Below the pieces are notes generated by a model. It worked only from the letters and a program-made list of their open reading frames with translations, searched no databases and was not told the DNA's origin. DNA of 64,000 nucleotides from Adiantum capillus-veneris. Its lineage: Eukaryota; Streptophyta; Polypodiopsida; Polypodiales; Pteridaceae. Of this stretch, positions 1-10,814 are shown piece by piece; the first letter of the stretch is position 1; each line of letters begins with the position of its first letter. The DNA lies in the NCBI GenBank assembly GCA_014529385.2, contig CM043962.1:36629598-36693597 (forward strand). Reading direction: 5' to 3'. A program made the position numbers and the translations under genes.

Positions 1-548
1 CCTAGTGGCCACATTGACCTTCTTGAGATCCACACACACTCTGAGTTTCCCATTCTTTTTTGGCACAATCACTACTAGAGACACCCATTCTGAGTGCTCA
101 ATAGGGTATATGAATCCGCATTTGACAAGCTTTTCAATTTCTTCTTGAACAATCTTTGCATACTTAGGATTCATTGGGTAGGGTTGTTGCTAGACTAGTT
201 TTGCCATGCTATTCATGGGGATTGTGTGTTGCACCATGGAAGATGGAACACCTTTCATATCCAAGCAAATATATCCTTGAATTCCTTGAGAAGTTCTTTA
301 AGTACATACTCCTCACTCTCTGTCAGATCTTGGGCAATGAAAACAAGTTTGAACTCTTCTCTTGAGTCTGCTAACTCTATATCCTTAACTATCACTGGAC
401 CATCATAAACTCCATTGCTTCCATCGATAGGTTTTCTTTGAGCCTTTGTATACACAACCTTACGCTCCTCCGTGGTATAGGATTTGAAATGATCGGGTAC
501 TGGGTGTAAGTCTGTGGGGTCTTGTTGTTCTGTGGACTGTGATTTCAC
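1..548 (-). pseudogene. Ty3/gypsy reverse transcriptase, N-terminal part and preceding linker
   Basis: The segment 548-255 encodes a linker ending EFKDIFAW, which normally stands just upstream of plant Ty3 RT domains. After a frame change near 258 the next frame gives NPKYAKIVQEEIEKL, then GFIYPIEHSEW, VVIVPKKNGKLRVCVD and LKKVN. These are the fingers of the RT, which make cDNA from the element RNA. The palm and the catalytic YxDD lie outside the window. An in-frame TAG at 190-192 precedes the conserved block. The frameshift and the stop show that the copy is not translatable as one polyprotein. Confidence 0.85.
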
Positions 549-1102
549 TTTTGCTTCCTTTTATTTTTGAGCTAACTCTCGATTTTGTTGTCTTCTTACG
601 GTACGGCTCAACTTTGGCTTCTCTATAGCCTCTAGCTATGCGATGTCAATGGGTTGTGGACTACACCATATAACGCTTTGAAGGTATTCACCCCAGTTAT
701 CTACCAGCTTTCGATGAGCATCACATGCCCCTATATAATTAAGCCATTCCATGATAGATTTCTTTTCATTTATTCTAGCATTCACATTTTCTTGATATCG
801 TTGCCTCTTATATCTCTTACTCGTCTTGTCTAATTTTTTATTACAGCTGACCTCTACTGAAGAGTCACTAGATGAATCACTACTTGTGTCTTCTGCTCCC
901 CTGGATAGATTGTCATCTAGGGTACCACTGGGCCCTGAATGGTTTGTCCCCACATTTGCATTAAGATCTAACTCAGATTCTTCGTCCTCATAGTCAATTT
1001 CAATTGATGATTCTCACTCCAAATTGTGTGGGTGAGACCAATGTTAGTCAAGCCTTCACCTTGTAGGTCAACAGAAGCTATATCCATTGCTTCTATCATA
1101 TT

Positions 1103-1872
1103 TTAAGGTATGAGTGGTGGCATTTCATCCCCCTCATGTGTTACCCAGGTCGTCCCCCTATTTCTCCAAGTGTCTATGGTTGTTGCTAAGTGGACCCAAT
1201 CCACATTGTCAGACTCAGTCATCTCACGTAGAACATCCATATAAGGAGAATGTTTCCCAACATCAGTGTCCATTTTACATGTGTAACAATACTGCAATGG
1301 GGCCGAGTGAACTGTGATGCCAGATCTATGATCAATTACAAATCTAATTCCTAGAGGATATGCGTGACCAGTTAGAAGATCCACTCAAATGACAAAATCT
1401 TGGAACTGCAAGTAGACACGATCTTTAGACCAGTCATGCACCATTTTGCTTCCCTCATGAAAGGACATCCTAAGATTATCTCAGATGTCCTAGTGTGCTT
1501 GGACAAATCCATAACAATGAAGGTACTTCTTATTTTGTGTCCAAAGACCTTGATCTTGAGATCTTCTATCATCCCAATAGGTTTCACAATATACCCATTG
1601 GCCATCTTTACTACTATGGTTGTGGTCCCAAGGTGAGGTCTTCCCATAGTTTCCCGACAATTTTTAGTCACAATGCTAACCCCAATGCCACCATCAAGGA
1701 TTCCCTTCATAGTTAATCCCTTGGTAGTGATTGGTATGGTCACATTAGATTCATCGCCCTCAAAGTATTGTCCCAACTTGTTAACAGGTATTTCTACAAC
1801 AGAGTTCTCATCTAGGTTGGGTTGTGGATCTAAGTGTTTTTCCTCTATTAGCATCTCCCTAGCTCCATCCAT
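1103..1872 (-). pseudogene. retroviral-type aspartic protease of element C
   Basis: The ORF at 1872-1372 has the layout of a retropepsin that processes the gag-pol polyprotein. A beta-rich segment with ITTKGLTMKGILDGG holds the catalytic aspartate, but D-S/T-G has become D-G-G. About 75 residues later comes the flap-side motif SEIILGCPFMREAKW, matching the usual ILGRPFL. The following ORF (1384-1103) overlaps in another frame and continues a linker with no domain I recognise. The changed active-site triad and the frame change make this a decayed copy. Confidence 0.75.
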
Positions 1873-1920
1873 CTGTGCAAATTGTGGTAGCCCGACATTC
1901 AGTTCTCCATTGAGGAAAGC

Positions 1921-2818
1921 TCAAAGAACTAAGAATAACTCGGGGTCTCCATATAGTTTGGACATGATGGTGGTTCTAACTTCTGAAGCCATGAAATCCA
2001 TCAATTTGGCAATGTTTAACGGCACCTTTTGGGCTTCAGTCCCTTGACGTGGGGAAGATGGGATCTCCATTTCTTTGATAGGGTTAGGTAATCCCTCTGT
2101 AAACATTCTTTCCAACAAGAAGTGAGTACGCCCATTTTCCCATGACTTCAAGTCACTTTCTTCTTGGATGACACTAGGTATGGCTAGGGGTCTATGTACT
2201 TTGTGAGGTTGTTGTTGCATAGGGAACATTGTGTCTGTAATCTGGAACTGCCTAGGTGCTGGCTCCAGATCCCTTTGGGTCTCTTCTACCAAACTCCTTG
2301 ATTGCTTGACTCGCTCGATCTCCTCTGTAGGGTTTAGGTAAGCTCCTATCTTATTCTTGGGTCCTGGCCATTGTGGCTCATGACCATCTTCCTTGTTGGT
2401 TTCTTTCCTATCGGTCATTTTGGTCTCCATGGTTTCACTTGAATCAGAATCCTCTTCATCATCGTTCATATATACGGGGTTGTCACCATTCCCTATGTTG
2501 TTCTTTGAACAAGGGTCTGACTTCGCTACTTTTTGCGGTAGCTTCCTTTGTGGTTTTTTTTTTTTGAGATTGGGCAATTGATGTCGTGTCTCTTTCTTCA
2601 ATAATATAATTTTGTTTTTGGAGCATCGATCGTGTGCGTACATTTATCAGTACCATAGGTGTACTTTGTGATGTCTCCTTGATAACTTCAATCAAGTTTA
2701 ATGGTGTGATCTTAGGTGCATTTGGATTATTCGGACATTGGGTAATCAAATGATCTATGCCACATTGATTACACACGAGTATCAGCATTGTAGACGTGCT
2801 CGCTTGATTGGTTTGCAT
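1921..2818 (-). pseudogene. gag C-terminal region of element C with a zinc knuckle
   Basis: Two overlapping minus-strand frames (2818-2483 and 2643-1921) cover this stretch. The first contains CNQCGIDHLITQC, which is C-X2-C-X3-H-X4-C, a variant of the retroviral zinc knuckle that binds RNA. The second is hydrophilic with an acidic run (DDEEDSDSSET) and no known domain. It probably links gag to the protease. A slippery run of ten or so A/T bases near 2559 lies inside the overlap and could be the site of the frame change. Confidence 0.6.
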
Positions 2819-3017
2819 TAGTGTAGCCTTATTTTGTAGCCTAATAGGACACTCGGCTACACGATGTGGACCTCCACACTTATAGCATTGAAGAGGTGGT
2901 ATCTTGGCAGTGTAATTGATATTTTGGCCTCTTGCAGCAAGAGCAGCTTCTTGATAGACAGGTTTGACTTATCCCCAGTAGTCCTCCATGTAGTATTGTG
3001 GACTTTCTTCAAGCACA

Positions 3018-3869
3018 TCAATCCCAACAACCCACCTGATTCAGAGAAGTGATTCTCGGATGTGATGGTTGTGGTCCTAGCATTGGAGGTGGTAAGGGTG
3101 TTGTTTGAACAACATTTTGGGCCCTAGGGACCATGTGTTGTGACGTTTGTTCAAGAGGTGGAGCTGGCATCAATGCAGGCACTCGAGGTGTGTCCGTCCA
3201 TTCTAAGGTTAGTCTATTGGCCATCGCGAGCTTAAATACTATGCAATCCTTAGCTTGATGACCATACCTTCCACAAGCATTGCAATTCCCATTGAATTTT
3301 ACTCTAAAAGTAGGACATTCACTGGTACTATGCGGACCATAGCATATTGAGCACCATTGTTGCTCCCTTATTGGATACATATGATTGTTTTGCAGAGCAC
3401 GATTATCTCTAAGACTCTCTTGAATGGCCTTGGTGAGATCTTCTAAAGTCATCTCATATATCTTTGGCTCCTTAGCAATAGACTTTAGGGTCATTCGATG
3501 ATGCCCCGATGCTTGCGAGCTAGTAGATTTAGGCTCAACAGACACTCTTTCTCCTTGAATCATTAAATTATCCTCCGATTGGATCGCATTGGTGGTGACT
3601 GCTTCCCAAGTGGTGATACCTCTAATGATTAGGCCATTGTAGATATCCTCATGTCGTAATCCCCTAATGAATCTATCAAACAATTGGTTATTATTCAAGC
3701 TCTCATTTGGATTACGACGAGAATTCAAATGCTTCAAGCAACTAATAAAGTCTCTCACCGACTCTCCTTCCTCTCGTTGGGCTTTATGGAGTTGAGAGGC
3801 TACACCCCAAAGTACTCCCTCTCGTATGTATTCTTTCAAGAACAGTCTCCTAAGAGTAGGGTAAATCAT
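3018..3869 (-). pseudogene. gag core (capsid and nucleocapsid) of element C
   Basis: This 283-residue ORF starts within a retrotransposon gag domain: LRRLFLKEYIREGVLWG, then a segment with REEGESVRDFISCLKHLN and FDRFIRGL, typical of plant Ty3 capsid. Near residues 175-215 come two knuckles, CSICYGPHSTSEC (C-X2-C-X3-H-X4-C) and CNACGRYGHQAKDC (canonical C-X2-C-X4-H-X4-C). The N-terminal part of gag is in the separate ORF 4221-3931, so a frameshift or stop lies between 3869 and 3931. Confidence 0.8.
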
Positions 3870-3930
3870 TTTTCTTCCACCCTTAGGGTTCTATACCAAT
3901 CCCCAGCCTTCCCACCACTTAAGGTCAAGC

Positions 3931-4221
3931 TCAAAGCATTACTCTTATGTAGGTCATGTGTTCTCCTAGGGAATCATATATTTGTTCAAACACTTTGATA
4001 TGCTTTCTCACATCCCCATCTCCACTAAATTTTTGTGTGAGCTTGGCTATTTGTACTGCCTTACTCCTAGGCTCCCTATCAGGTGTTCTACGCATATTCT
4101 CAACAATAGATCGACCGATAGCTTGAGAAAATGTTGCCAAGTCACCTATGTGAGCAGGCACCGTGGGTGAAGGCGCTCCAGAGACTACATGTGGAGTAGG
4201 GATTGGCATTGGGCTTGGCAC
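3931..4221 (-). pseudogene. gag N-terminus of element C
   Basis: A proline-rich start (MPSPMPIPTPHV) leads into FSQAIGRSIVENMRR and KFSGDGDVRKHIKVFEQI, which resembles the entry into a plant retrotransposon gag domain (usually F.G..P..A..W/F...). It runs toward the ORF at 3869 but in a different frame. In-frame sequence without an obvious start extends upstream to about 4300. Confidence 0.6.
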
Positions 4222-4394
4222 ATAGGAAGCCCTTGAGTTCCAATTTTGGTACGGTGTTGTGCCATGTGGTGGCCGGGGGATATTTCCATGCGAGCAATTT
4301 TGGTGAGTGCTTTTTAGGAATCAGTTGAGCATATTTCTAAAAATATTCTCTCTTCCTCCTTGTCGACTCTTTCGCCTTTTTCATATCTCTATGT

Positions 4395-4398
<4 letters not shown>

Positions 4399-4469
<71 letters not shown>
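4399..4469. repeat. (GA)n microsatellite, about 35 units
   Basis: This is an uninterrupted GA tract directly upstream, in element orientation, of the gag N-terminus of element C. Confidence 0.98.
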
Positions 4470-4474
<5 letters not shown>

Positions 4475-5200
4475 AGGGAGGTTGAGACATAGACAAAGAT
4501 ATGCGAGCTAAGGGTACTTAAAACAATAACATCCATTCATAATAGAAAGTTACATTTTATTGCACTTGCATTACATAGGCAAGAAGCGTTCATATTCTGG
4601 AAGGCCCGGTTTTAGGAGTAGATGTGTTGCCTTTGAGTGGCAAAAGAATATTCACCACGTTCCCTAGCTGTTGCGTCATTTCCTCCTCATCCTCCTCTGT
4701 GATGATCTCAATCTTCTTCCAGTAAGAGAAAGCGAATTGTCCCTTCTCGACCAAGCTGAGTAAGGTCCACATATTGAGTTCCATGTGGCAATGATAGAGG
4801 CGATACACATTGACTGTTGCCTTTAGAGCCTCCCTAAACTAGTCGGCTCCATACAACGCCTCTCCGTTGGGAATGGCTTTCATGGCATCCCACGCAACTT
4901 GATTTTATTCTCAAGATCGTCGATCATCGTGAAAAGTACTAGAGGTGTGCAACGGAAGCTACTGGACGCTTTCACAAAAATAGATTCAAGCAATGGTAAT
5001 TTATAGCCATTGTGCAAATATTATATTACTTTATTCACGATTTGACAGATAAACAACCATTTCCCAAATTTGAAAAAAACTGAAAATCAATGTACCAAAA
5101 TGTGGTCATCATAAGATAAAATTTGAAACTAGTACAGTTGTCCATTTTGTGAAGCATACAAACAAAATGTGAGAAACGACAAATGCTATGCATCCATGCC
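4470..5200. other. intergenic stretch, no recognised gene
   Basis: It contains one small minus-strand ORF (4808-4590, 72 residues, with an acidic EEDEEE run) that I do not recognise. It could be leader sequence of element C or the 3' flank of the MULE. No LTR end, primer-binding site or terminal inverted repeat was found. Confidence 0.5.
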
Positions 5201-5209
5201 TAGATAGGT

Positions 5210-6049
5210 CTAGCTTCGGCTCAGTGCCCTAAAGATATTAGCATCTGCCAAAATTGGTTGATGGATAAACATGTTCTCATTTTGGCTTAACCCTAGCACA
5301 CGAAGATAAATAGAATACAAATGTTTACATGCAAGATATGGTTTTTGCTTTGACACTCGTTCCATGAAGTCTGGACATGTGCACGATGGCTGGTTGCAAA
5401 TACAAACTTTGTATATCCCGACATGACCATCTTCACTTTTGGTCTCTACTTTGAAGACCTCATTAACACCATCTACTGCACATATCTCTTCTACGACCTT
5501 CGCTCTTAGGGCTAGTGCTAAACTGATCTTGCGAGCAACATCCTTGAAAATGGAAGTCTGATACCGTACACGCACACCATCTCGCATGGTGGCTCTTGCA
5601 CTGCCTTCACGAGTGGATGTATCTTTTGACTTGAAAGAAGAGTTGGTCATATTTCGTCCAAGAACAACCAGCGTTACATTAAATATTCCTTCTTTGCTGA
5701 GCTCCACTTGATACCCCCCCTTCATGCAATATTTGCACCTCATCCTCCGATAGGTTGGTGCCCACATGCATGGGCCAAGTGTGTGGTGGATGCTGAGGCT
5801 GCGGTTCAATTTTCTGATCTACTATATGGCAATGCAAGACATGATCTAGACAAAACCAAAACCATTGACACACCACACCATTTGGATGCTTTCGATATCC
5901 TTCAAAATATGGGCCCGGTATACCAAGGCTAGAACCTGCAATACTGCATCCACACCTTCGTCCTCCTCTTGGCGTGCCGCTACATGTGACCCTACTACCT
6001 TGTGGAGTTTGGCATATGGCCCACATTGCCTCATCGACCTTGTGCTCAA
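5210..6049 (-). pseudogene. C-terminal part of MULE transposase with SWIM zinc finger
   Basis: The ORF 5809-5210 contains KVCICNQPSCTCPDF followed about 15 residues later by ACKHLYSIYLRVLGL. This is the SWIM finger pattern CxCx(n)CxH, which binds zinc and is thought to contact DNA or partner proteins in Mutator-type transposases. The upstream ORFs (6026-5679 and 6049-5846) overlap in other frames and have no clear domain, so at least one frameshift separates this end from the piece at 6077-6360. Confidence 0.8.
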
Positions 6050-6076
6050 CTCATATTGTCCACCAGAACCTATACT

Positions 6077-6360
6077 TCATTTTGGGGTTTGTGATATCCC
6101 TTCTTCTACAAAGTTGATCTTACGTGGTCTTCCACACTTCTTGAGATCTTTGATGACCGAGTTATACTCAAGCCTATGCGATGCATCATCTTCCACGTTG
6201 ATAACCTCATTTGGCTTGCGTTTTTGCCTTGATGTCTCCTTATCTCCTATCAATGGAGTTGGTTGTTTATACATCGGAGTGCCCTCAATAGCTTCATTCA
6301 CTGCTCTTATCACTTGGCTGGGATGTTTTTCATGGCGTTCCGCAAGATTTTGTATTGATG
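6077..6360 (-). pseudogene. MULE transposase fragment downstream of the copia insertion
   Basis: From 6360 the reading frame gives IQNLAERHEKHPSQVIRAVNEA, followed by a basic KRKPNEV segment and GRPRKINF, an AT-hook-like GRP core. Upstream the same frame is interrupted by the copia LTR that starts at 6361. Across that element it continues without a shift into GKGPS at 8215-8230, which is the main evidence that the copia inserted into this gene. Confidence 0.75.
6356..6360. repeat. target-site duplication TGATG of copia element E (left copy)
   Basis: TGATG directly precedes the LTR start TGTTAGG. The identical pentamer directly follows the other LTR end at 8210-8214. Confidence 0.9.
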
Positions 6361-7102
6361 TGTTAGGAAATAAGACGTAGCTAAATAGATATTTGAGTAG
6401 ATTACTTAATGGAGAGATATAGATTTCACACACAAGAGATTATAGAGTAGAGAGAGAGAGTACAAACGATATACGTGGTTCACCCAATGTGGGATACATC
6501 CATGGGAAACCAACCACTCAATGGCTTTAGTACTTCAAAACAAGAAGTAGTTTACAAAGGCATTATACCCTTAATAGAGCTCCCGCCTTCCTTCACTCTC
6601 ACCACCTCGCACCCACCTTGTTGCATCAACTTCACACTATGAAATGTGTGTTGAAATGGCCTCCTTTTATAGGCCAAAAGGGCTGTCCTCTCTCATTAGA
6701 GGCAGCCAAATGTAGCCGCCCTTGTGTAGATAAGTCCAAACCGGACCCTCCAATCCGCCCATGTGTGGCCGCCCTTGAGAAGACAAGTCCGCTTTTGAAT
6801 TCGACGTGACCAGCCATTGAATTCAGCCACCGGCCACCGGCCATTGACTTTCGACCACCGGCCAACCGATCGGTCGTTTTTTGACCACTTTTCGACCACC
6901 GTCCAGCCATAATATTCCGGAGAAAAGGAATATTCCGGCGAAGGGAAAAAAAGTTGCCCCTGAATTTTGGCCGTGAAAATTTTGGTTTCTGGCGAGTGAT
7001 TTTCCTTCACGCACAATGGCTTCTCCTCATAATGGGGGCCTTACAAATGTGTATTTTCACCACAAAAAATTACAAGGGGTAAATGAGGCTCCATACTTAA
7101 CA
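6361..7102 (-). repeat. 3' LTR of copia element E
   Basis: The LTR runs from TGTTAGG at 6361 to TTAACA at 7102. On the minus strand it is preceded by a purine-rich polypurine tract (CAAGTGGGAGA, plus-strand 7104-7114). Its last about 134 bp on the plus strand match 8076-8209, the remnant of the 5' LTR. The LTR contains repeated CCACCGGCC units around 6820-6900. Confidence 0.92.
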
Positions 7103-7162
7103 ATCTCCCACTTGGAGACTAATCTCCAAACCAAACCTATGACTGCTTTCCATCCTGGCTTC

Positions 7163-8075
7163 TTATCCTTGAATGCCGATTGAAGATGAGCAAAAGCTCA
7201 ACTTCTCCTTGTTGACCACCTTTGTAAACATGTCTGCAGGATTTTCATTTGTATGCACCTTTCCTAGGTTTAGCTGTCCCTCTTCCAAAAGAGTGCGTAT
7301 GAAGTGATATCTCACCTCAATGTGCTTTGTCCTTGAATGAAAGGCTGAGTTCTTCGCAAGATGGATAGCGCTTTGTCTATCACTGTACAAGACACAATTG
7401 TCTTGTTTGAGAATCCAAGCTCTTCTAAGAACCTGTGAAGCCATATAATTTCTTTGCTTGCCTCCGTCATTGCTACATACTCTGCTTCCGTGGTAGAAAG
7501 TAAGACCACTTTCTGCAGCTTTGAAGCCCAGCTTACTGCTATGCCTCCAACTGTGAACACATAGCCAGTAGTGCTCCTTCGAGTATCTTTGTCACCTTCC
7601 ATATCTGCATCAGCATACCCATCTAGAAAAATATCAGTTCCTCCAAAATACAAAGCATTTGTTGTTGTCCCTTTTAGATACCTAAGTATCCACTTCACAT
7701 CTAGAAAAATATCAGTTCCTCCAAAATACAAAGCATTTGTTGTTGTCCCTTTTAGATACCTAAGTATCCACTTCACAGCTTGCCAATCCTCTTTACCTAG
7801 GTTGTCCATGAACCTACACACAACTCCCACTGCATGTGCAATGTCTGGCCTTGTCCAAACCATAGCATACATTAGAGAACCTACTGCTGTCGCATATGGA
7901 ACTTTTGACATATAGGCTATCTCCTCTTGTGTCTTTGGACACATATCCTTCGTTAGTTTAAAGTGACCAGCCAAAGGTGTAGAAATTGGTTTTGCATTTT
8001 GCATTGCAAACCTTTCTACTACCTTCTTGATGTAATCCTCTTGAGATAGCTTTATTGTCTTCTTCGTGAAAATTT
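7163..8075 (-). pseudogene. copia RT C-terminus and RNase H
   Basis: The minus-strand ORF 8118-7312 gives [40 protein letters not shown] and [16 protein letters not shown], which belong to the copia RT thumb and connection. RNase H follows, with [38 protein letters not shown] and, in the next frame (7444-7163), [27 protein letters not shown] and NPADMFTK. The RNase H carboxylates are readable, but a frame change near 7400 splits the domain. RT palm motifs are absent because of the internal deletion. Confidence 0.92.
7621..7776. repeat. exact 78 bp tandem duplication in copia coding DNA
   Basis: The sequence 7621-7698 is repeated base for base at 7699-7776. As 78 bp equals 26 codons, the frame is kept and the protein repeats the stretch beginning [12 protein letters not shown]. 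Perfect identity suggests that the duplication is recent. Confidence 0.95.
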
Positions 8076-8209
8076 TGCTCATGAAAATTTTGGTTTCCAA
8101 CGAGTGATTTTCCTTCACGCACGATGGCTTCTCTCATAATGGGGGCCTTACAAATGTGTGTTTTTACCACATAAATTTACAAGGGGTAAATCAGGCTCCA
8201 TACTTAACA
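8076..8209 (-). repeat. 5' LTR remnant of copia element E
   Basis: About 134 bp match the right end of the LTR at 6969-7102 with few changes, ending in TTAACA at 8209. TGATG, the second TSD copy, follows at 8210-8214. At the inner edge a GAAAATTTTG word occurs twice within about 20 bases, consistent with a microhomology deletion joint. Confidence 0.88.
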
Positions 8210-8714
8210 TGATGGACCCTTCCCAATGTGTTTTCCATGGCTGTATGAAATGGCCTTTGTGCTCTGTAAGATGGAATTTTCAAGGTCGGTTGTACATGCA
8301 TCATATAATGAATTGCGTTTACAAAAACCCTCCCCTGCTAACCAGCTGCCATGCTTGCTCTCCGCAAGGTTTATGCATGGAGTTTTTTGTCCATCAGAGC
8401 TACTTTCTACGCACATCATAATGCCACCCAATGTGCAATACGAATTTTCCACCAACTAAGCCATGAATCCGTGTAGGGAATGTTATAGTCTATGCAATGA
8501 CCTTTACGCCACCATTGGCGTATTAGACGAGCCTCTGCTACTATAGCCTCTTTTGTTGGTGCTTGCCTCCACTTCTCACACATTTCTTTGTGTGTGTGTT
8601 GAGAAGCTTCCACTACATACTTCATTGTGTGTTTATTCAAGCTTTGCTTCCAATGGAAAAGACAAGAACGCTCTTGACCACTCATTGTATTGGTCTTGTC
8701 ACCACCATTGAAAA
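8210..8714 (-). pseudogene. MULE transposase middle fragment between the two insertions
   Basis: Minus-strand frames give FNGGDKTNTMSGQERSC, LFHWKQSLNKHTMKYV, KEAIVAEARLIRQWW and SWLSWWKIRIAHWV, then ESKHGSWL and SLYDACTTDLENS. The block LCxFHWxxSL followed by a Trp-rich helix resembles the end of the MULE RNase H-fold core, where a Cys/His pair follows the DDE region. The frame differs from that of the piece beyond 12145, so the MULE carries at least one further frameshift near this junction. Confidence 0.7.
8710..8714. repeat. target-site duplication GAAAA (left copy)
   Basis: GAAAA lies directly before TGTGAGATCC. The same five bases follow the ACA end at 12145-12149. Joining the flanks restores continuous MULE-like sequence. 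Confidence 0.85.
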
Positions 8715-10635
8715 TGTGAGATCCCCAATCCGCCAATACCAAGATCGGGATGGGATCCTTGACAGATCTCTAGGCCTAATAAAATCCAGAGTCTCTAAAC
8801 CAAAAAAATCCAAGGAATAGACCTTTACCATTGACAATGGCTTGGGTCTATAACCTTAGAAGAAGACCTAGTCCTGCTCGTAGCCAAAACGAAACAACAT
8901 ATTAAAAGTCCAAAACTATTTCGGCCAGTTGAGCTAAGGTATCCTCAACCAACGCTTTTTCCCCCCTAACCGATGTGAGGGCACAGCCGCTGGTGGATTC
9001 CTCTTCCAAGTGAATAAGTTTTCTAAACGTTTTTAGTACACATGGATGGATAGTTACCTGACTGATCAGGTCCACCCATCCATGATTAACAACCTTAGTC
9101 AATCCCCAATTACCACCCCGCACTCACACATGATTATTTTGTTTTCTAATTACTATCACATTGGTTTAGCATTTAAAATAATAGTTTCTTTTAACGTTCC
9201 GTCACAGTAATTCCTTCAATCAATTATTAAAGACAACATTGAAAGCATTCTTTTAGAAAACAGACATCTTTAAACTTAAAACAGGGTACTGTCAATCAAA
9301 ACATTGTCCATAATAACCATGACCGGTACTCTTCTTGTCTCAAGGCCACATAAGGGTAAAGAGAAGGGCACCCATTCCTTATTCATAATCCGGAGTGGAT
9401 AAATCCCCACCTAAGGTTCCCGGTGCCCATACAACCGAGCGTCTCCCCTAGGATAAGAAAAGGTATCCTAACTTATGTACAAACATTAAGACATGACACG
9501 GAGTAGAAACTCAACATTCATGGGGGTAACCGACTTATCCGTGGCTGGAAAGCCATCATTATCATCAAAATATACCAAGGAGTCGGAGGTGTCCTGAGAC
9601 AAGCTGTGTGAAGGATGATCAATCATATCTTTCCTAATTCAACCAATTTTAACCCAAACAATTCTTTCCTACATTATAAACAAATGCACATTGAAATTTA
9701 CCTTTCGTTTTTGGTCAATTATTCCTTTCTTGATTCTCTCACTCCGTATGTATGCAGTGCTAACTTATAAAACAGCTTAAACTATTTAAAGACTTAATTG
9801 AATAATGAGAAACCCACCTGGGACTGATCGGTCATCTGCTGCTGCGCTGGTGCCTGAAGACTCTCCTCTGTAGGCCTACTATTAGGCCCAGCTTCATCGT
9901 CGTGCGACGCTCTAGTTCTTTTTAGAGTTCTGTCCTCATCATTAGATATAGGATTGTCTTGGGTCCTTTTAGGTGCCATAACTTCTTATCCTTATTAAAA
10001 GGACGTCTAATCATTAGGTAAATTATCTGAAAGTTAGACTTCACCTTTGTATCTAATTTTACCCAAATCTAGGTTAAATTTATAGTCTTAATTAGGAAAT
10101 TCTTGATATAGTAATTTCTTATTTGCCTATATAAGCATGATAACCTTTTCCACAGCTTCCCTAAGAGTTTTCTAAGCTCTTCTAGTTTTCTTATAATTTT
10201 CTATATCTTTTTTCTAATTTCCCCATCGAATTTTAAGCTTGGAATTTGCTTATTTTGAGCTTAATATTATTTCTATTTATTTTCTCTTAAATATTTCATT
10301 TTCTCAACTTTATATCATAGATTTACACCTATTATAAGTTTCCTAAAAACTTTTGACTGCAAAGTCTATTTATTTTAATTTTTCTTTTAATATAAATAGG
10401 ATTTTTGGTCAATTATAATTTTCTAAACTCACTAATTAACTATGGTATAATTATTACAAGTAGATAAGGATGTTTTTGACCTCTAGTAATTATTTTCTAA
10501 TTTTTTAACTTAATTATCTAATTTCCATCTCTAATTTCTAGCTAAAATTAGTATAATTTGACTCAAATAAATATCTATACTAATTCTTCAACCTTGAAAT
10601 AATTATCATGGTCTTTTTATTATGTATTGTAACTC

Positions 10636-10765
10636 TGATAAATAGCATGTAATCATATAACATGATTTACGGATTTCTCGACATGTGTAATCATGATAAA
10701 TAGCATGTAATCATATAACATATAACATGATTTATGTATAAATAGCATGTAATCATATAACATAA
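10636..10765. repeat. short repeats of an AATAGCATGTAATCATATAA unit
   Basis: Three copies of AATAGCATGTAATCATATAA occur within about 130 bp, separated by variable AT-rich spacers. They lie inside the LTR-like insertion. Confidence 0.8.
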
Positions 10766-10814
10766 AAATAAGGTCTTTTAAGTGAGATAATTAGCTTAAT
10801 TAACTTTATATGGT

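Larger units (their letters stand above)
1..4300 (-). mobile_element. Ty3/gypsy LTR retrotransposon C, 5' and central part, truncated by window edge
   Basis: Read on the minus strand, the order is gag N-terminus (about 4221-3931), gag core with zinc knuckles (3869-3018), a further gag region (2818-1921), aspartic protease (1872-1372), a linker (1384-255) and the start of a Ty3-type reverse transcriptase (about 250-1). This gag-PR-RT order, with RT directly after protease, is that of Ty3/gypsy rather than Ty1/copia. The reading frame is broken in several places, so the copy is dead. The rest of RT, RNase H, integrase and the 3' LTR would lie left of base 1. No 5' LTR or primer-binding site was recognised between 4300 and 5200; a (GA)n tract at 4399-4469 may mark a rearranged edge. 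Confidence 0.85.
6361..8209 (-). mobile_element. Ty1/copia element E, internally deleted, inserted in the MULE
   Basis: On the minus strand the element starts with 134 bp of 5' LTR (8209-about 8076). It jumps directly into the end of a copia RT, continues through RNase H to about 7163, and ends with a complete 3' LTR (7102-6361, 742 bp). The LTR ends are TGTTA...TAACA. A perfect 5 bp TSD (TGATG) flanks the whole element, so both outer ends are original. The missing part (most of the 5' LTR, gag, protease, integrase and most of RT) must have been lost after insertion. Confidence 0.92.

Noticed and set aside
1-4300. Endogenous pararetrovirus as the source of the RT pieces
   Set aside because: No movement-protein or coat features; LTRs, chromodomain or integrase in related elements, and gag-PR-RT order, fit LTR retrotransposons.
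4590-4808. 72-residue minus-strand ORF as a gene
   Set aside because: No recognisable domain, frame closed on both sides, likely leader or flank of an element.
10636-10765. CRISPR-like array (repeats with variable spacers)
   Set aside because: Only three AT-rich repeats with short variable gaps, in a eukaryotic LTR-like insertion.
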